From NCBI GenBank assembly GCA_026415235.1, contig JAOAHM010000060.1, forward strand, positions 1 through 45,761: a DNA stretch of 45,761 nt, written 5' to 3'. Position 1 is the first letter of the stretch. Each line of letters begins with the position of its first letter. The notes under the pieces are model-generated. The model saw only the letters and a list, made by a program, of their open reading frames with translations, ran no database searches and was not told the DNA's origin. The DNA is from Ignavibacteria bacterium (GTDB taxonomy: Bacteria; Bacteroidota; Ignavibacteria; Ch128b). Position numbers and translations under genes: made by a program. Shown in pieces: positions 19,406 through 28,279 of this stretch.

Positions 19406-20434
19406 TCACTTGATTTCCCAAGTTGTAGCGTCGAAGAATAATTTTCTTAAATCACCTTCACCTTTTTTCTCTTTAACTTTTCGAATCTGTTCATGAAGCA
19501 TTTCATCATAAGTTGGTTTGTAAATTTGTCTGAACACTCCAACTGGCGTAGGAAGACCTGGTTTCTCATTCATGTGAGCAAGCATAGATGCATAGGCTGG
19601 ATCTTCGTTGAACTCATTATGAATCAACAAATCATCTTTTGACCATTTTCCATCTTTTAATGAGACAACCACTGGTGTCATTCCATCCATTCGAATTCCT
19701 TTATCATTTTCTTTACCGAAGATTAACGGTTCACCATGCTTTAGATAAACAACATTATCTGCTTTATACTCTTTTTCCGTTAAATGGAAAAATGCACCAT
19801 CGTTGAAGATATTACAGTTCTGATAAATTTCAAGAAAAGCTAAACCTTTATGTTGACCAGCTCTCAAAATCATTTCTTGCAAATGTTTCGGGTCACGATC
19901 CATTGACCTTGCTACAAATGTTGCTTCAGTTCCAATCGCTAATGCAACAGGATTAAATGGATAATCAACACTTCCATAAGGTGAACTTTTGGTTACTTTA
20001 TTCAATTCAGAAGTTGGTGAGTATTGACCTTTTGTTAAACCATAAATTCTATTATTGAACAAAAGAATTTTCAAATCTATATTTTTTCTACAAGCATGAA
20101 TGAAATGATTTCCACCAATTGAGAGTAAATCGCCATCACCAGTTGCAACCCAAACAGATAATTTTGGATTAACTAATTTAATTCCAGTAGCAATTGCTGG
20201 AGCTCTTCCGTGAATGCCATGAAATCCGTATAAATCAACATAGTATGGAAAGCGACTTGAACATCCAATTCCCGATACAAATACATAATCTTCTTTTCTA
20301 ATATTCAAAAGTGGAAGAGTTCTTTGAACCTGAGCAAGAATACTGTAATCTCCACAACCTGGACACCATCTTACATCTTGATCAGATTGAAAATCTTTTG
20401 GTGTATATTTTACTTCTGGAGCTATTGTTGTCAT
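19406..20434 (-). CDS. korB: 2-oxoacid:ferredoxin oxidoreductase, beta subunit (probably 2-oxoglutarate)
   Basis: A 342-residue cytoplasmic subunit carrying thiamine diphosphate and a [4Fe-4S] cluster. Four cysteines lie at C24 and C27 (CPGCGD), C58 (GIGCSSRF) and C207 (IYQNCNIFND), closely matching the ligand spacing of two-subunit archaeal-type enzymes. The thiamine diphosphate motif is GDGD (99-102) followed by NNRIYGLTKGQ. With KorA it oxidises a 2-oxoacid to acyl-CoA, CO2 and reduced ferredoxin, or the reverse in CO2 fixation. 2-oxoglutarate is the likely substrate from the subunit type, but this is inference. It begins one base after the korA stop, with AGGAG before its ATG. Confidence 0.93.
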   Translation of the reverse strand: MTTIAPEVKYTPKDFQSDQDVRWCPGCGDYSILAQVQRTLPLLNIRKEDYVFVSGIGCSSRFPYYVDLYGFHGIHGRAPAIATGIKLVNPKLSVWVATGDGDLLSIGGNHFIHACRKNIDLKILLFNNRIYGLTKGQYSPTSELNKVTKSSPYGSVDYPFNPVALAIGTEATFVARSMDRDPKHLQEMILRAGQHKGLAFLEIYQNCNIFNDGAFFHLTEKEYKADNVVYLKHGEPLIFGKENDKGIRMDGMTPVVVSLKDGKWSKDDLLIHNEFNEDPAYASMLAHMNEKPGLPTPVGVFRQIYKPTYDEMLHEQIRKVKEKKGEGDLRKLFFDATTWEIK

Positions 20435-20435
20435 C

Positions 20436-22280
20436 TTACTTTACTCCTAACAATTCATAAATTTTATTTTCAACTTCAGATGATCTGAAAGGTAAACCTT
20501 GGATTTTATTTAATTGATAAACAGGCACTAAATACTTAGCCCTAATCACAAATGCAAGTTGACCCAAATTCAACTCTGGTATTAAAATCTTATTAAAGTT
20601 GTGTAAAATTTCACCAAGGTTTTTCGGCATTGGATTAATGTAGAACAAATGAGCTTGTGATACTTTATAACCTTTTGCACGAACTCGATTAACTGCATCT
20701 CGAATTGCACCAAAAGTTCCACCCCAACCTAAAACCAATAAATCGCCTTCAGGATCTCCGTAAACTTCTTGTGGTGGAATTTCATCAGCAATTTTTTGAA
20801 TTTTTTGTTCCCTCAATTTAACCATAAATTCATGATTTGCAGGGTCACTTGTAACTTCACCAGTAATGTGTCTTTTTTCCAATCCACCAATTCGATGTTC
20901 AAGACCAGGTGTTCCTGGTATTGCCCATGGTCTAACATTCAATTCATTTCTTAAATATGGTTGAAATTTAGTTTCTTGAAAATCTTCTGGTTTAGCAAAA
21001 TTGACTTCGATTTCTGGTAAATCTTCTGGATTTGGAATTCGCCATGGTTCAGCACCTTGAGCGATATATCCTTCAGACATTACAATGACAGGAGTCATAT
21101 ATTTAATTGCAATTCGTGACGCTTCGTAAGCAGCATTGAAACAATCGGCTGGACTTTTTGCAGCAATAATTGGAATTGGAGCTTCACCATTTCTACCAAA
21201 CAATGCTTGTAGTAAATCGCCTTGTTCGGTCTTCGTTGGCATTCCCGTACTTGGACCTGCTCTTTGAACATCAACAATGACAAGTGGAAGCTCAGCCATT
21301 ACTGCAAGACCCATTGCCTCACTTTTGAGTGAAAAACCTGGACCGCTTGTAGTGGTAACTCCCAATCCTCCAGCAAAAGATGCACCTATGGCAGTACAAA
21401 TTCCTGCAATTTCATCTTCTGCTTGAAAAGTTATTACATCATAATTTCTTAATGCACTTAATTCATGAAGAATTTCACTAGCAGGTGTAATTGGATAGGA
21501 ACCTTGGAAAAGTGGAATACCAGCCTTCTTTGAAGCAGCAACAAATCCTAATGCTATAGCTTCATTACCCATTATGTTTCTGTAAATTCCAGGTTCAAGT
21601 TTGGCTGGTTTGACTGAAAATCTCATTGTAAAGATTTCAGCAGTATCACCAAAATAATAACCAGCTTTCAGTGCCTTTTCATTTGCTTCAGCAATTTTTG
21701 GATTTTTACCAAACTTTTCTTTTATCCAATTAATTGTTGGTTCAAGTGGTCTATCAAACATCCAATAAGTTAAACCGAGCACAAAGAAGTTTTTGCAACG
21801 GGTCATTTCTTTCATTGAAAGACCCATTCCTTCGAGAGCATTAAGAGTTAAAGTCGTAATTGGAACTTTGATAACTTGAAATTGAGATAGTGAACCATCT
21901 TCAAGTGGGTTTGATTCAAAGTGAGCTAACTGAAGGTTCTTTTGGTCGAAAGCATCTTCGTTAACAATTATTATTGCCCCTGGATACAAATCCTTCAAAT
22001 TAACTTTAAGCGCAGCAGGATTCATTGCAACTAAGACATCAGGTTGATCACCAGGAGTATAAATTTCTTGCGAACCAAAGTGTAATTGAAAACCACTAAC
22101 TCCGTAAAGTGTACCAGCAGGGGCTCTGATTTCTGATGGATAGTCTGGTAGCGTACTTAAATCGTTACCGACAAGAGCGGTAGTATCCCCAAAGATATTA
22201 CCGGTTAATTGCATTCCGTCGCCTGAATCACCGGCAAAACGAATTGTTACATGAGTTATTTCTTTGATTTCTTTTTCCAT
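20436..22280 (-). CDS. korA: 2-oxoacid:ferredoxin oxidoreductase, fused gamma-alpha subunit
   Basis: A 614-residue subunit fusing the gamma domain (about 1-190: FAGDSGDGMQLTG, LPDYPSEIRAPAGTLYGVSG) to the alpha domain (about 235-614). The alpha domain carries the YPITP motif (GSYPITPASEILHEL), ITFQAEDEIAGICTAIGASF and GVTTTSGPGFSLKSEAMGLA. Length and domain order match KorA of the two-subunit type. GAGGAAC lies before the ATG, and a promoter with good consensus is 30 to 60 bases upstream. No ferredoxin gene is adjacent. GdhA could supply 2-oxoglutarate, making this the step that channels glutamate carbon and electrons to succinyl-CoA and ferredoxin. Confidence 0.94.
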   Translation of the reverse strand: MEKEIKEITHVTIRFAGDSGDGMQLTGNIFGDTTALVGNDLSTLPDYPSEIRAPAGTLYGVSGFQLHFGSQEIYTPGDQPDVLVAMNPAALKVNLKDLYPGAIIIVNEDAFDQKNLQLAHFESNPLEDGSLSQFQVIKVPITTLTLNALEGMGLSMKEMTRCKNFFVLGLTYWMFDRPLEPTINWIKEKFGKNPKIAEANEKALKAGYYFGDTAEIFTMRFSVKPAKLEPGIYRNIMGNEAIALGFVAASKKAGIPLFQGSYPITPASEILHELSALRNYDVITFQAEDEIAGICTAIGASFAGGLGVTTTSGPGFSLKSEAMGLAVMAELPLVIVDVQRAGPSTGMPTKTEQGDLLQALFGRNGEAPIPIIAAKSPADCFNAAYEASRIAIKYMTPVIVMSEGYIAQGAEPWRIPNPEDLPEIEVNFAKPEDFQETKFQPYLRNELNVRPWAIPGTPGLEHRIGGLEKRHITGEVTSDPANHEFMVKLREQKIQKIADEIPPQEVYGDPEGDLLVLGWGGTFGAIRDAVNRVRAKGYKVSQAHLFYINPMPKNLGEILHNFNKILIPELNLGQLAFVIRAKYLVPVYQLNKIQGLPFRSSEVENKIYELLGVK

Positions 22281-22309
22281 TGTTCCTCTAATCTTTCATT
22301 TTTCAATTA

Positions 22310-22340
22310 CAAAGCTAAAGAGATTAAAAAGTATTTGCAA
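22310..22340 (-). promoter_or_regulatory. Candidate korAB promoter (Bacteroidota type)
   Basis: On the minus strand TTG (22340-22338), 20 bases, then TAGCTTTG (22317-22310). The predicted leader is roughly 25 bases and contains the SD of korA. No terminator is seen after dsbD, so korAB may also receive read-through. Confidence 0.55.
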
Positions 22341-22367
22341 TGTAAAAAATGGAACTTGAAAATTTTT

Positions 22368-24152
22368 TCACTCCACTTCTTTCAAAAATTTCAAAAACTC
22401 ATCAGCATTAACGAACGAAGTTATTCTCTTAACTTCATTTCCATTACTATCAAAAAGAATTACCGTCGGAACTCCTACGATTTCATACTTCTTCATTGCA
22501 AGTTGAGTTTCTTCACTTCCTGTCTTTGTTAAATCAACTTTGTATCTTCTAAATTTCTTTGTTTCTTCAATTACTCTTTTATCAGTAAATGTGAATTCAT
22601 CAAGTTCTTTGCAAGGCAAACACCAATCGGCATAAAAATCAACAATTACAGGTTGACCATTACCTAATTGAATTTGTTCAACTTTCACTTTTTCCCATTG
22701 AACTGATTCTTTTTCTTTCGGAATTAAGAGCCAAAGTCCAATTAATGCAATTAAAACTAATACAATATTTTTAATCAAAGAAAATGATTTGATTTGAGCT
22801 CCTGTTTTATCAAAAACAAGGAGATAAACTGAACTTAATATCATGAAGGATGGAAGAATATAACTTCTAAAATTCTCAGGAATTAATGGTAAGAGGAAAT
22901 AAATTGCCATTCCAAGCAAAACAAAACCAAAAATTTTCTTTACTGCTACCATCCATTCGCCACTTCTTGGTAATGACTTTATTTTTCCTGAAAACACAGC
23001 CAAAAACAGATAAGGTAATCCAAGACCGAGTGCAAGAACAAAGAAAATTAAAAAGCCAAATAATGGGTCACCTTTGGCACCAACAAAAGTCAAAAGTCCA
23101 ACAACAAAAGGTCCAATACATGGAGCTGCTACAACTCCCATTGTTAAGCCCATGAATAATGCACCTAAATAACCTGAACGTGCTTCACCAAATTTTGCCA
23201 TCCATGATGAAGGTAATTGAAACTCATATAATCCAAACATACTCAGAGAAAGAGCAACCAAAACCAAAGCTATACCAATCAACACAATTGGATTTTGAAG
23301 TAATGAACCAAATAATGCACCACTCAAAGCTGTAACAACTCCAATAACCGAATAAGTAATTGCCATACCAATTACATAAACAGATGCTAATCCAAAAAGC
23401 CTCGAAGTTTTACTCTCACTTTGTCCACCAAAATAACCTAAAGTGATTGGTATTAATGGATAAACGCAAGGAGTTAAATTGAGCGCAAGTCCTCCTAAGA
23501 AAACAAGTAAAAATGATAAAATTAAACTCTTTCCTTCGAAAAGTGAATCTGAAGTTGTTTTTGTTTCAACGGGTTTTTTCTCAAAAGCACTATAATTAAA
23601 ATTTGAGAACTCAACAACTTCATCTTCACTTTTAACGATTCCAACTTTTACCAAAATTTTTTCTTCTTTTGGAGGCAAGCAAGTTTGATTGTTGCAAGCT
23701 TGATAATTCATTACAACTTCAAATTCATAATCACCTTCACTTAAATTCTCTGGTACACGAATAACAATAGGGATTTCAAACTCACCTTCATAGACAGAAA
23801 CAGGTATATCTGAAAAATCGAATTTTATTTCTTTTGATTCTGGGAAATTTTTTTGAGAAATAAGAAATCCATCTTTTGAATTTATGGTCACATCAGTTGG
23901 AATCAGATAATCTTCCTTAGGTTTATTTGAATTGATGTGCCATTCAGGATTAATCTTAACTTTAAGTAATAAATAAAGATTATCACCACTTTTAATTTTT
24001 GAGTGACTTTGTCTTAGCTCAACCGTTAAAATTTTTTGTGAAGAATTATTTGTTTGGGCACTTCCACTTGATAATTGAAAATCGGAAATGGTTTGAGAAT
24101 AAACTAAAGTTGAAATTAAAAATGTTACGAGTAAAGAAATTATTTTTTTCAT
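22368..24152 (-). CDS. dsbD: Thiol:disulfide interchange protein DsbD
   Basis: A 594-residue inner-membrane protein that carries electrons from cytoplasmic thioredoxin to periplasmic thiols, needed for example for cytochrome c maturation. I start at the ATG at 24152, which overlaps the nadE stop as ATGA and has AGAGGTGG upstream, rather than the GTG two codons earlier. After a signal peptide (ending LVYSQ) come the N-terminal DsbD-alpha domain with C153 and C158 (NYQACNNQTC), a membrane domain with C229 (LNLTPCVYP) and C345 (VAAPCIGP), and a C-terminal thioredoxin domain with C511 and C514 (DWCLPC). All three cysteine pairs are present. It could support the Ccm system, which lacks ccmG and ccmH here. 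Confidence 0.95.
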   Translation of the reverse strand: MKKIISLLVTFLISTLVYSQTISDFQLSSGSAQTNNSSQKILTVELRQSHSKIKSGDNLYLLLKVKINPEWHINSNKPKEDYLIPTDVTINSKDGFLISQKNFPESKEIKFDFSDIPVSVYEGEFEIPIVIRVPENLSEGDYEFEVVMNYQACNNQTCLPPKEEKILVKVGIVKSEDEVVEFSNFNYSAFEKKPVETKTTSDSLFEGKSLILSFLLVFLGGLALNLTPCVYPLIPITLGYFGGQSESKTSRLFGLASVYVIGMAITYSVIGVVTALSGALFGSLLQNPIVLIGIALVLVALSLSMFGLYEFQLPSSWMAKFGEARSGYLGALFMGLTMGVVAAPCIGPFVVGLLTFVGAKGDPLFGFLIFFVLALGLGLPYLFLAVFSGKIKSLPRSGEWMVAVKKIFGFVLLGMAIYFLLPLIPENFRSYILPSFMILSSVYLLVFDKTGAQIKSFSLIKNIVLVLIALIGLWLLIPKEKESVQWEKVKVEQIQLGNGQPVIVDFYADWCLPCKELDEFTFTDKRVIEETKKFRRYKVDLTKTGSEETQLAMKKYEIVGVPTVILFDSNGNEVKRITSFVNADEFLKFLKEVE

Positions 24153-25783
24153 CTCCACCTCTGAACTATTGGGAATCTTCTTCCTGTTCCAAAAGCTTTG
24201 CTTGTAATTTTTAATCCAGGTGCAGCTTGTTTTCTTTTGTATTCCGCTCTATCCACCATTTTCAAAACATTTTGAACAAGTCCACGGTCAAAACCAAGTT
24301 CAACAATTTCATCAACTTCTTTTGCTTCTTCAATATAGTAGTAAAGAATTTTATCTAATACTTCGTATGGAGGTAATGTATCTTGATCAGTTTGATTTGG
24401 TTTTAACTCTGCAGATGGTACTTTATTTATTATCTCTACAGGAATTATTTCCTCCTTTCTATTAATAAACCGAGCGAGGTCATAAACTTTTGTTTTGTAA
24501 ACATCTGAGATTGGTGCAAGTCCACCACACATATCACCATAAAGTGTTGCATAACCTGTTGCAAGTTCTGATTTATTACCCGTTGCAAGTAATAAATAAC
24601 CAAACTTGTTCGAAAGAGCCATCAACAATACACCACGAATTCTTGATTGTAAATTTTCTTCAGTCACATCTTCAGGTAAGTTTTTAAATTCATTTGATAA
24701 ACTTTCTTTGAATTTATCAAACAAATCTTGAATTGGAATGATGGTGCCTTTCACTCTGATATTTTCAATAAGCTTTTGAGCATCTTTAATACTTCCTTCT
24801 GATGAATATTTCGAAGGCATCATCACACACAAAACATTATCAGCGCCTAATGCTTCTTTAGCTAAAACTGCCACCAAAGCCGAATCAATTCCACCGCTTA
24901 ATCCCAACACAACTTTTCGAAAACCAGTTTTATAACAATAATCTCTTATACCTAAAATCAATGCGTTATAAATGTCTTCGTCTTCATTAGGGAAAATATA
25001 ATTTGAAGCTTCATATTCTTTATCAGTATCAAAAAGAACTAAACTTTCTTCGAAACGATTAGATGCAATAATTAAATTGCCGTTGCTATCAAATACCTTC
25101 GAACCACCATCAAAAATCAAATCTGTATTTGCTCCAACTTGATTTACGAATAAAACTTTTCTTTTATGTTTTCTTGCAATAGAAGAAAACATCTCTGTTC
25201 TAATTTTTTCTTTTCCAATGCTAAATGGACTTGCAGATATGTTGATAATAATATCAGCACCAAGACCAACAACTTTTTCGATAGGATCAAATTCATATTT
25301 TCGATGAACCCAAAAATCTTTATCATTCCAAGCATCTTCACAAATTGTTATACCTAATTTTTTTCCGTGGAATTCAACAACATTAATTTCCTTTGATGGT
25401 TCAAAATATCTTACTTCATCAAAAACATCGTAGTTTGGTAATAATGATTTGTGATGAATGGATTTGATTTTACCATCATAACAGAAAATTGCAGAATTAA
25501 AAATGTTCGTTCCAATTTCATCTTCAATTTTCGTTACACTGCCAAAAATTATTCCAATACCTTTAGAAATGTCAACAATTTTTTTATGATAAGAAATCGC
25601 TTCGGTAACGAAAGAGTTTTTATCTAACAAATCAAGAGGTGGATAACCAAGAAGAGAAAGTTCAGGAAAAATAATTAAGTCAGCTTTCAGCTCTTTTGCT
25701 TTTTGAACATAACTAATAATCTTCTCGTAATTTCCCTTTAAATCACCTACTATCGGATTAATACTTGCTAAAACAATATTCAT
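24149..25783 (-). CDS. nadE: Glutamine-dependent NAD+ synthetase
   Basis: A 544-residue cytoplasmic enzyme making NAD+ from nicotinate adenine dinucleotide with glutamine as nitrogen source. The N-terminal nitrilase-type glutaminase domain has E41 (IIFPELSLLG), K112 (HHKSLLPNYD) and C148 (GITICEDAW). The C-terminal synthetase domain has the PP-loop LSGGIDSA (295-302) and GNKSELATGYATLYGD. The start MNIVLASINPIVGD matches the family N-terminus. There is no SD, and a promoter lies only four bases upstream of the ATG, so the transcript is probably leaderless or nearly so. It overlaps dsbD by ATGA. Confidence 0.96.
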   Translation of the reverse strand: MNIVLASINPIVGDLKGNYEKIISYVQKAKELKADLIIFPELSLLGYPPLDLLDKNSFVTEAISYHKKIVDISKGIGIIFGSVTKIEDEIGTNIFNSAIFCYDGKIKSIHHKSLLPNYDVFDEVRYFEPSKEINVVEFHGKKLGITICEDAWNDKDFWVHRKYEFDPIEKVVGLGADIIINISASPFSIGKEKIRTEMFSSIARKHKRKVLFVNQVGANTDLIFDGGSKVFDSNGNLIIASNRFEESLVLFDTDKEYEASNYIFPNEDEDIYNALILGIRDYCYKTGFRKVVLGLSGGIDSALVAVLAKEALGADNVLCVMMPSKYSSEGSIKDAQKLIENIRVKGTIIPIQDLFDKFKESLSNEFKNLPEDVTEENLQSRIRGVLLMALSNKFGYLLLATGNKSELATGYATLYGDMCGGLAPISDVYKTKVYDLARFINRKEEIIPVEIINKVPSAELKPNQTDQDTLPPYEVLDKILYYYIEEAKEVDEIVELGFDRGLVQNVLKMVDRAEYKRKQAAPGLKITSKAFGTGRRFPIVQRWR

Positions 25784-25787
25784 AATT

Positions 25788-25822
25788 CAAAAATACTTAA
25801 AGGTGAAAGTTTATTCAAAAAA
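25788..25822 (-). promoter_or_regulatory. Candidate nadE-dsbD promoter (Bacteroidota type)
   Basis: On the minus strand TTTTTTG (25822-25816), 20 bases, then TATTTTTG (25795-25788), the best match to the Bacteroidota -33/-7 consensus in the window. Only four bases (AATT) separate it from the nadE ATG. Confidence 0.6.
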
Positions 25823-25998
25823 CAGGAATTGTTGTGATTCCACTTTTTACTTAATTCATAAAAAAATTTTTTTCAGATTGATTTATACAATCACAGAAAT
25901 TGAAAGGAAGCTTGATTAAGTAATACTTTTTTGAGATAAGTTAGGGATGATTTGTTAATTCAATTTTCGTTAAACAACTCAATTAAAGGATTTAAAAC

Positions 25999-26035
25999 AA
26001 AAAAGTCATCCCTAATTAAAAAAGGGATGACTTTT
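25999..26035 (-). terminator. Rho-independent terminator of the S46 peptidase gene
   Basis: On the minus strand AAAAGTCATCCCT (plus 26023-26035) pairs perfectly with AGGGATGACTTTT (plus 26001-26013) over 13 bp around a nine-base loop, with T to 25999. Confidence 0.94.
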
Positions 26036-26052
26036 CTTAATAGAAGAAAACT

Positions 26053-28206
26053 TTATTGAACAATCTTACCGTTTAATAATTCGTCAACGATTCTTTTTGC
26101 GCCATAAATGTCGAGTAGAGCTTCTGTCATTCCAGCAGTATGAACGGCAACAGTTCTGTTCTTTGTATCGTCAAAAATAAAGTTGCCAGGTAAACTCTCG
26201 ATGTTTCCATCAAAAGCAAGACCAACAACCTCGAGGTTTTTATTGACAAGTGGACTTCCAGAGTTTCCACCAATAATATCTGCAGTTGAAACAAAATTCA
26301 AAGGTGTGCTTAAATCGAAATTAGCTGGTGGATTTCTCCATTTTTCAGGTAAGTCCCAATCTTGATAACCTTTGAAAGAGAAATATCTATCGTACATACC
26401 ATAGAAAGTTGTGATTGGTGGAGCAATGGTTCCATTATATTCGTAACCTTTGACAACACCGTCGGAAATTCTTAGAGTGAATGTTGCATCTGGTGGTAGA
26501 GAAGTTCCATAAACATCGAAGATTGCATTACCTAATAATTGTACCTTTGCTTGTTCTTTCTGCTGAATTTCCTGATAATTCTTGGTTAACTCTTCACCAT
26601 ATTGTTTTGTAGCCAAAACAAATTTGATGAATGGATCATTTGACTTAAAAATTTCATCAGGATTATTCAACAATTTATCTACTTCATCTTTATTGAAAAC
26701 AATTGTCACATTATCCAATTTTGTTGCAGCTTCATCGGGAGAAGAACCACCGAGCAATTCATTAAGTGCTTTAAGCTCATTTCCAAAAGCATTCTTCATA
26801 TCTTTCAATTGAAGTATGAGAAGAGCAAGTTGAATTTCACGGTCAATATCTTTTGGTAAGAATTTTTCTTTCGTGCTTGCAAGAACCGAATCTTTAAATC
26901 TTGGTGCTCTTTTTTCATCTGGAAGTTTTACTTGTTCAGCAAATTCAACTAAATCTGCTGCAACTTGGAAATATAATGATTTCCCACCTCGAGCTCTAAT
27001 ATTCAAAGCATTAACTTTATAGAAGTACTTTGCTTTTTCTTTTTGATACTCTGCTATTTCTTCCCAAATATTTCCATATTTTGATTTCAAAGTTGGATTT
27101 GAGTTAATAGTATTTCTGAAATTTTGTTCGAAGTCAATTTTCTTTGCCATCAAATAAGGATCTTTAAGCCCACCATGATAACCAGTAAATGCTTTCAACG
27201 AATTCGAGAATCCAAATAACATTGATTGATATTTCAGCTTCTTGTCTGGATGTTTTTTCAAATAATCAGAATAAATATCAACTAATCCTTTTAATAAATC
27301 GAGTTGATATGGATAAGAATAATCACGCAAAAAGTTTAGTTGTGCAACAGTGAATAGACGATTTGTTCTACCAGGGTTACCAATTACAAAGATTAAGTCT
27401 CCTTCCTTTGCACCATCTTTATTCCATTTGAAATAATGCTTTGTCTTAAGTGGTTTACCATTTTCATCATACACACGATAAAATGCGACATCCAAATCAT
27501 ATCTTGGATAAGTGAAGTTATCATAATCACCACCATAGTAGGCAACTTGAGTTTCAGGTGCAAAAACTAATCGAACATCATTATATCTTTTATAACCATA
27601 CATTGAGTATTTTCCACCATTGAAGAAAGTAACAACATTACAAATCAAACCAGTCTTCTTTGAATATTCTCTTTCAAGCTCTCTAATCTTATCTTGTCGC
27701 TTTTGAACTTTTTCTTCATCTGTTTTACCTGATTCAAATGCTGATTTAACCTGCTCTGTTACATCTTCAATCAACACAAGTTGGTCAATGTAAAGATTTG
27801 GGACTTTTCTCTCTTCTTCGAGAGTTTTTGCAAAGAATCCATTTTCAGGAAGATTTTCACCTTCACGATTTACTTGATCCAATGCACTTCTAATGCAATG
27901 ATGATTTGTCATCACAAGACCATCTTCCGAAACAAATGAAGCAGAACATCCAGGCAATCTTAGAGCTGCAAGTCGTGCATTTTCAAACCATTCATCAGAA
28001 GGAGAAAAGTTGTATTGACTTTCAAAATATTTGATTGGAGGAAAATCAAAAGTCCACATTTTGCCATTATCAAAAGTCCCAGCTTTTACATTTTCATAAC
28101 CGGGAGCTTTTTGATAAACTAAATCTTTTGAGCCCGAACATCCTGCTAAAATTGTTAGCGAAATCAAAACAACAAGAAGAAAATTAAGTTGATTTCTCTT
28201 ACTCAT
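26053..28206 (-). CDS. S46 dipeptidyl-peptidase, DPP7-like
   Basis: A 717-residue exported serine peptidase that removes dipeptides from peptide N-termini. The N-terminus is a lipoprotein signal (ISLTILAGC, lipidated C23). The chymotrypsin-like fold is split by a helical domain. The catalytic His lies in TNHHC (H102 or H103), and the nucleophile is S649 in GGNSGSP. G667 in AFDGN occupies the position that is Gly in DPP7 and Arg in DPP11; Gly favours hydrophobic residues at P1, whereas DPP11 takes Asp/Glu. This specificity is inferred from known family work. SD GGAG before the ATG. Monocistronic with its own terminator. S46 peptidases are a hallmark of peptide-using Bacteroidota. Confidence 0.94.
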   Translation of the reverse strand: MSKRNQLNFLLVVLISLTILAGCSGSKDLVYQKAPGYENVKAGTFDNGKMWTFDFPPIKYFESQYNFSPSDEWFENARLAALRLPGCSASFVSEDGLVMTNHHCIRSALDQVNREGENLPENGFFAKTLEEERKVPNLYIDQLVLIEDVTEQVKSAFESGKTDEEKVQKRQDKIRELEREYSKKTGLICNVVTFFNGGKYSMYGYKRYNDVRLVFAPETQVAYYGGDYDNFTYPRYDLDVAFYRVYDENGKPLKTKHYFKWNKDGAKEGDLIFVIGNPGRTNRLFTVAQLNFLRDYSYPYQLDLLKGLVDIYSDYLKKHPDKKLKYQSMLFGFSNSLKAFTGYHGGLKDPYLMAKKIDFEQNFRNTINSNPTLKSKYGNIWEEIAEYQKEKAKYFYKVNALNIRARGGKSLYFQVAADLVEFAEQVKLPDEKRAPRFKDSVLASTKEKFLPKDIDREIQLALLILQLKDMKNAFGNELKALNELLGGSSPDEAATKLDNVTIVFNKDEVDKLLNNPDEIFKSNDPFIKFVLATKQYGEELTKNYQEIQQKEQAKVQLLGNAIFDVYGTSLPPDATFTLRISDGVVKGYEYNGTIAPPITTFYGMYDRYFSFKGYQDWDLPEKWRNPPANFDLSTPLNFVSTADIIGGNSGSPLVNKNLEVVGLAFDGNIESLPGNFIFDDTKNRTVAVHTAGMTEALLDIYGAKRIVDELLNGKIVQ

Positions 28207-28279
28207 TTTTCACTCCATGTTTAGTTTATTATTAAATTTTAAACTTTAATGATTGAAGCAAAATAAATTGATGCTTCTA

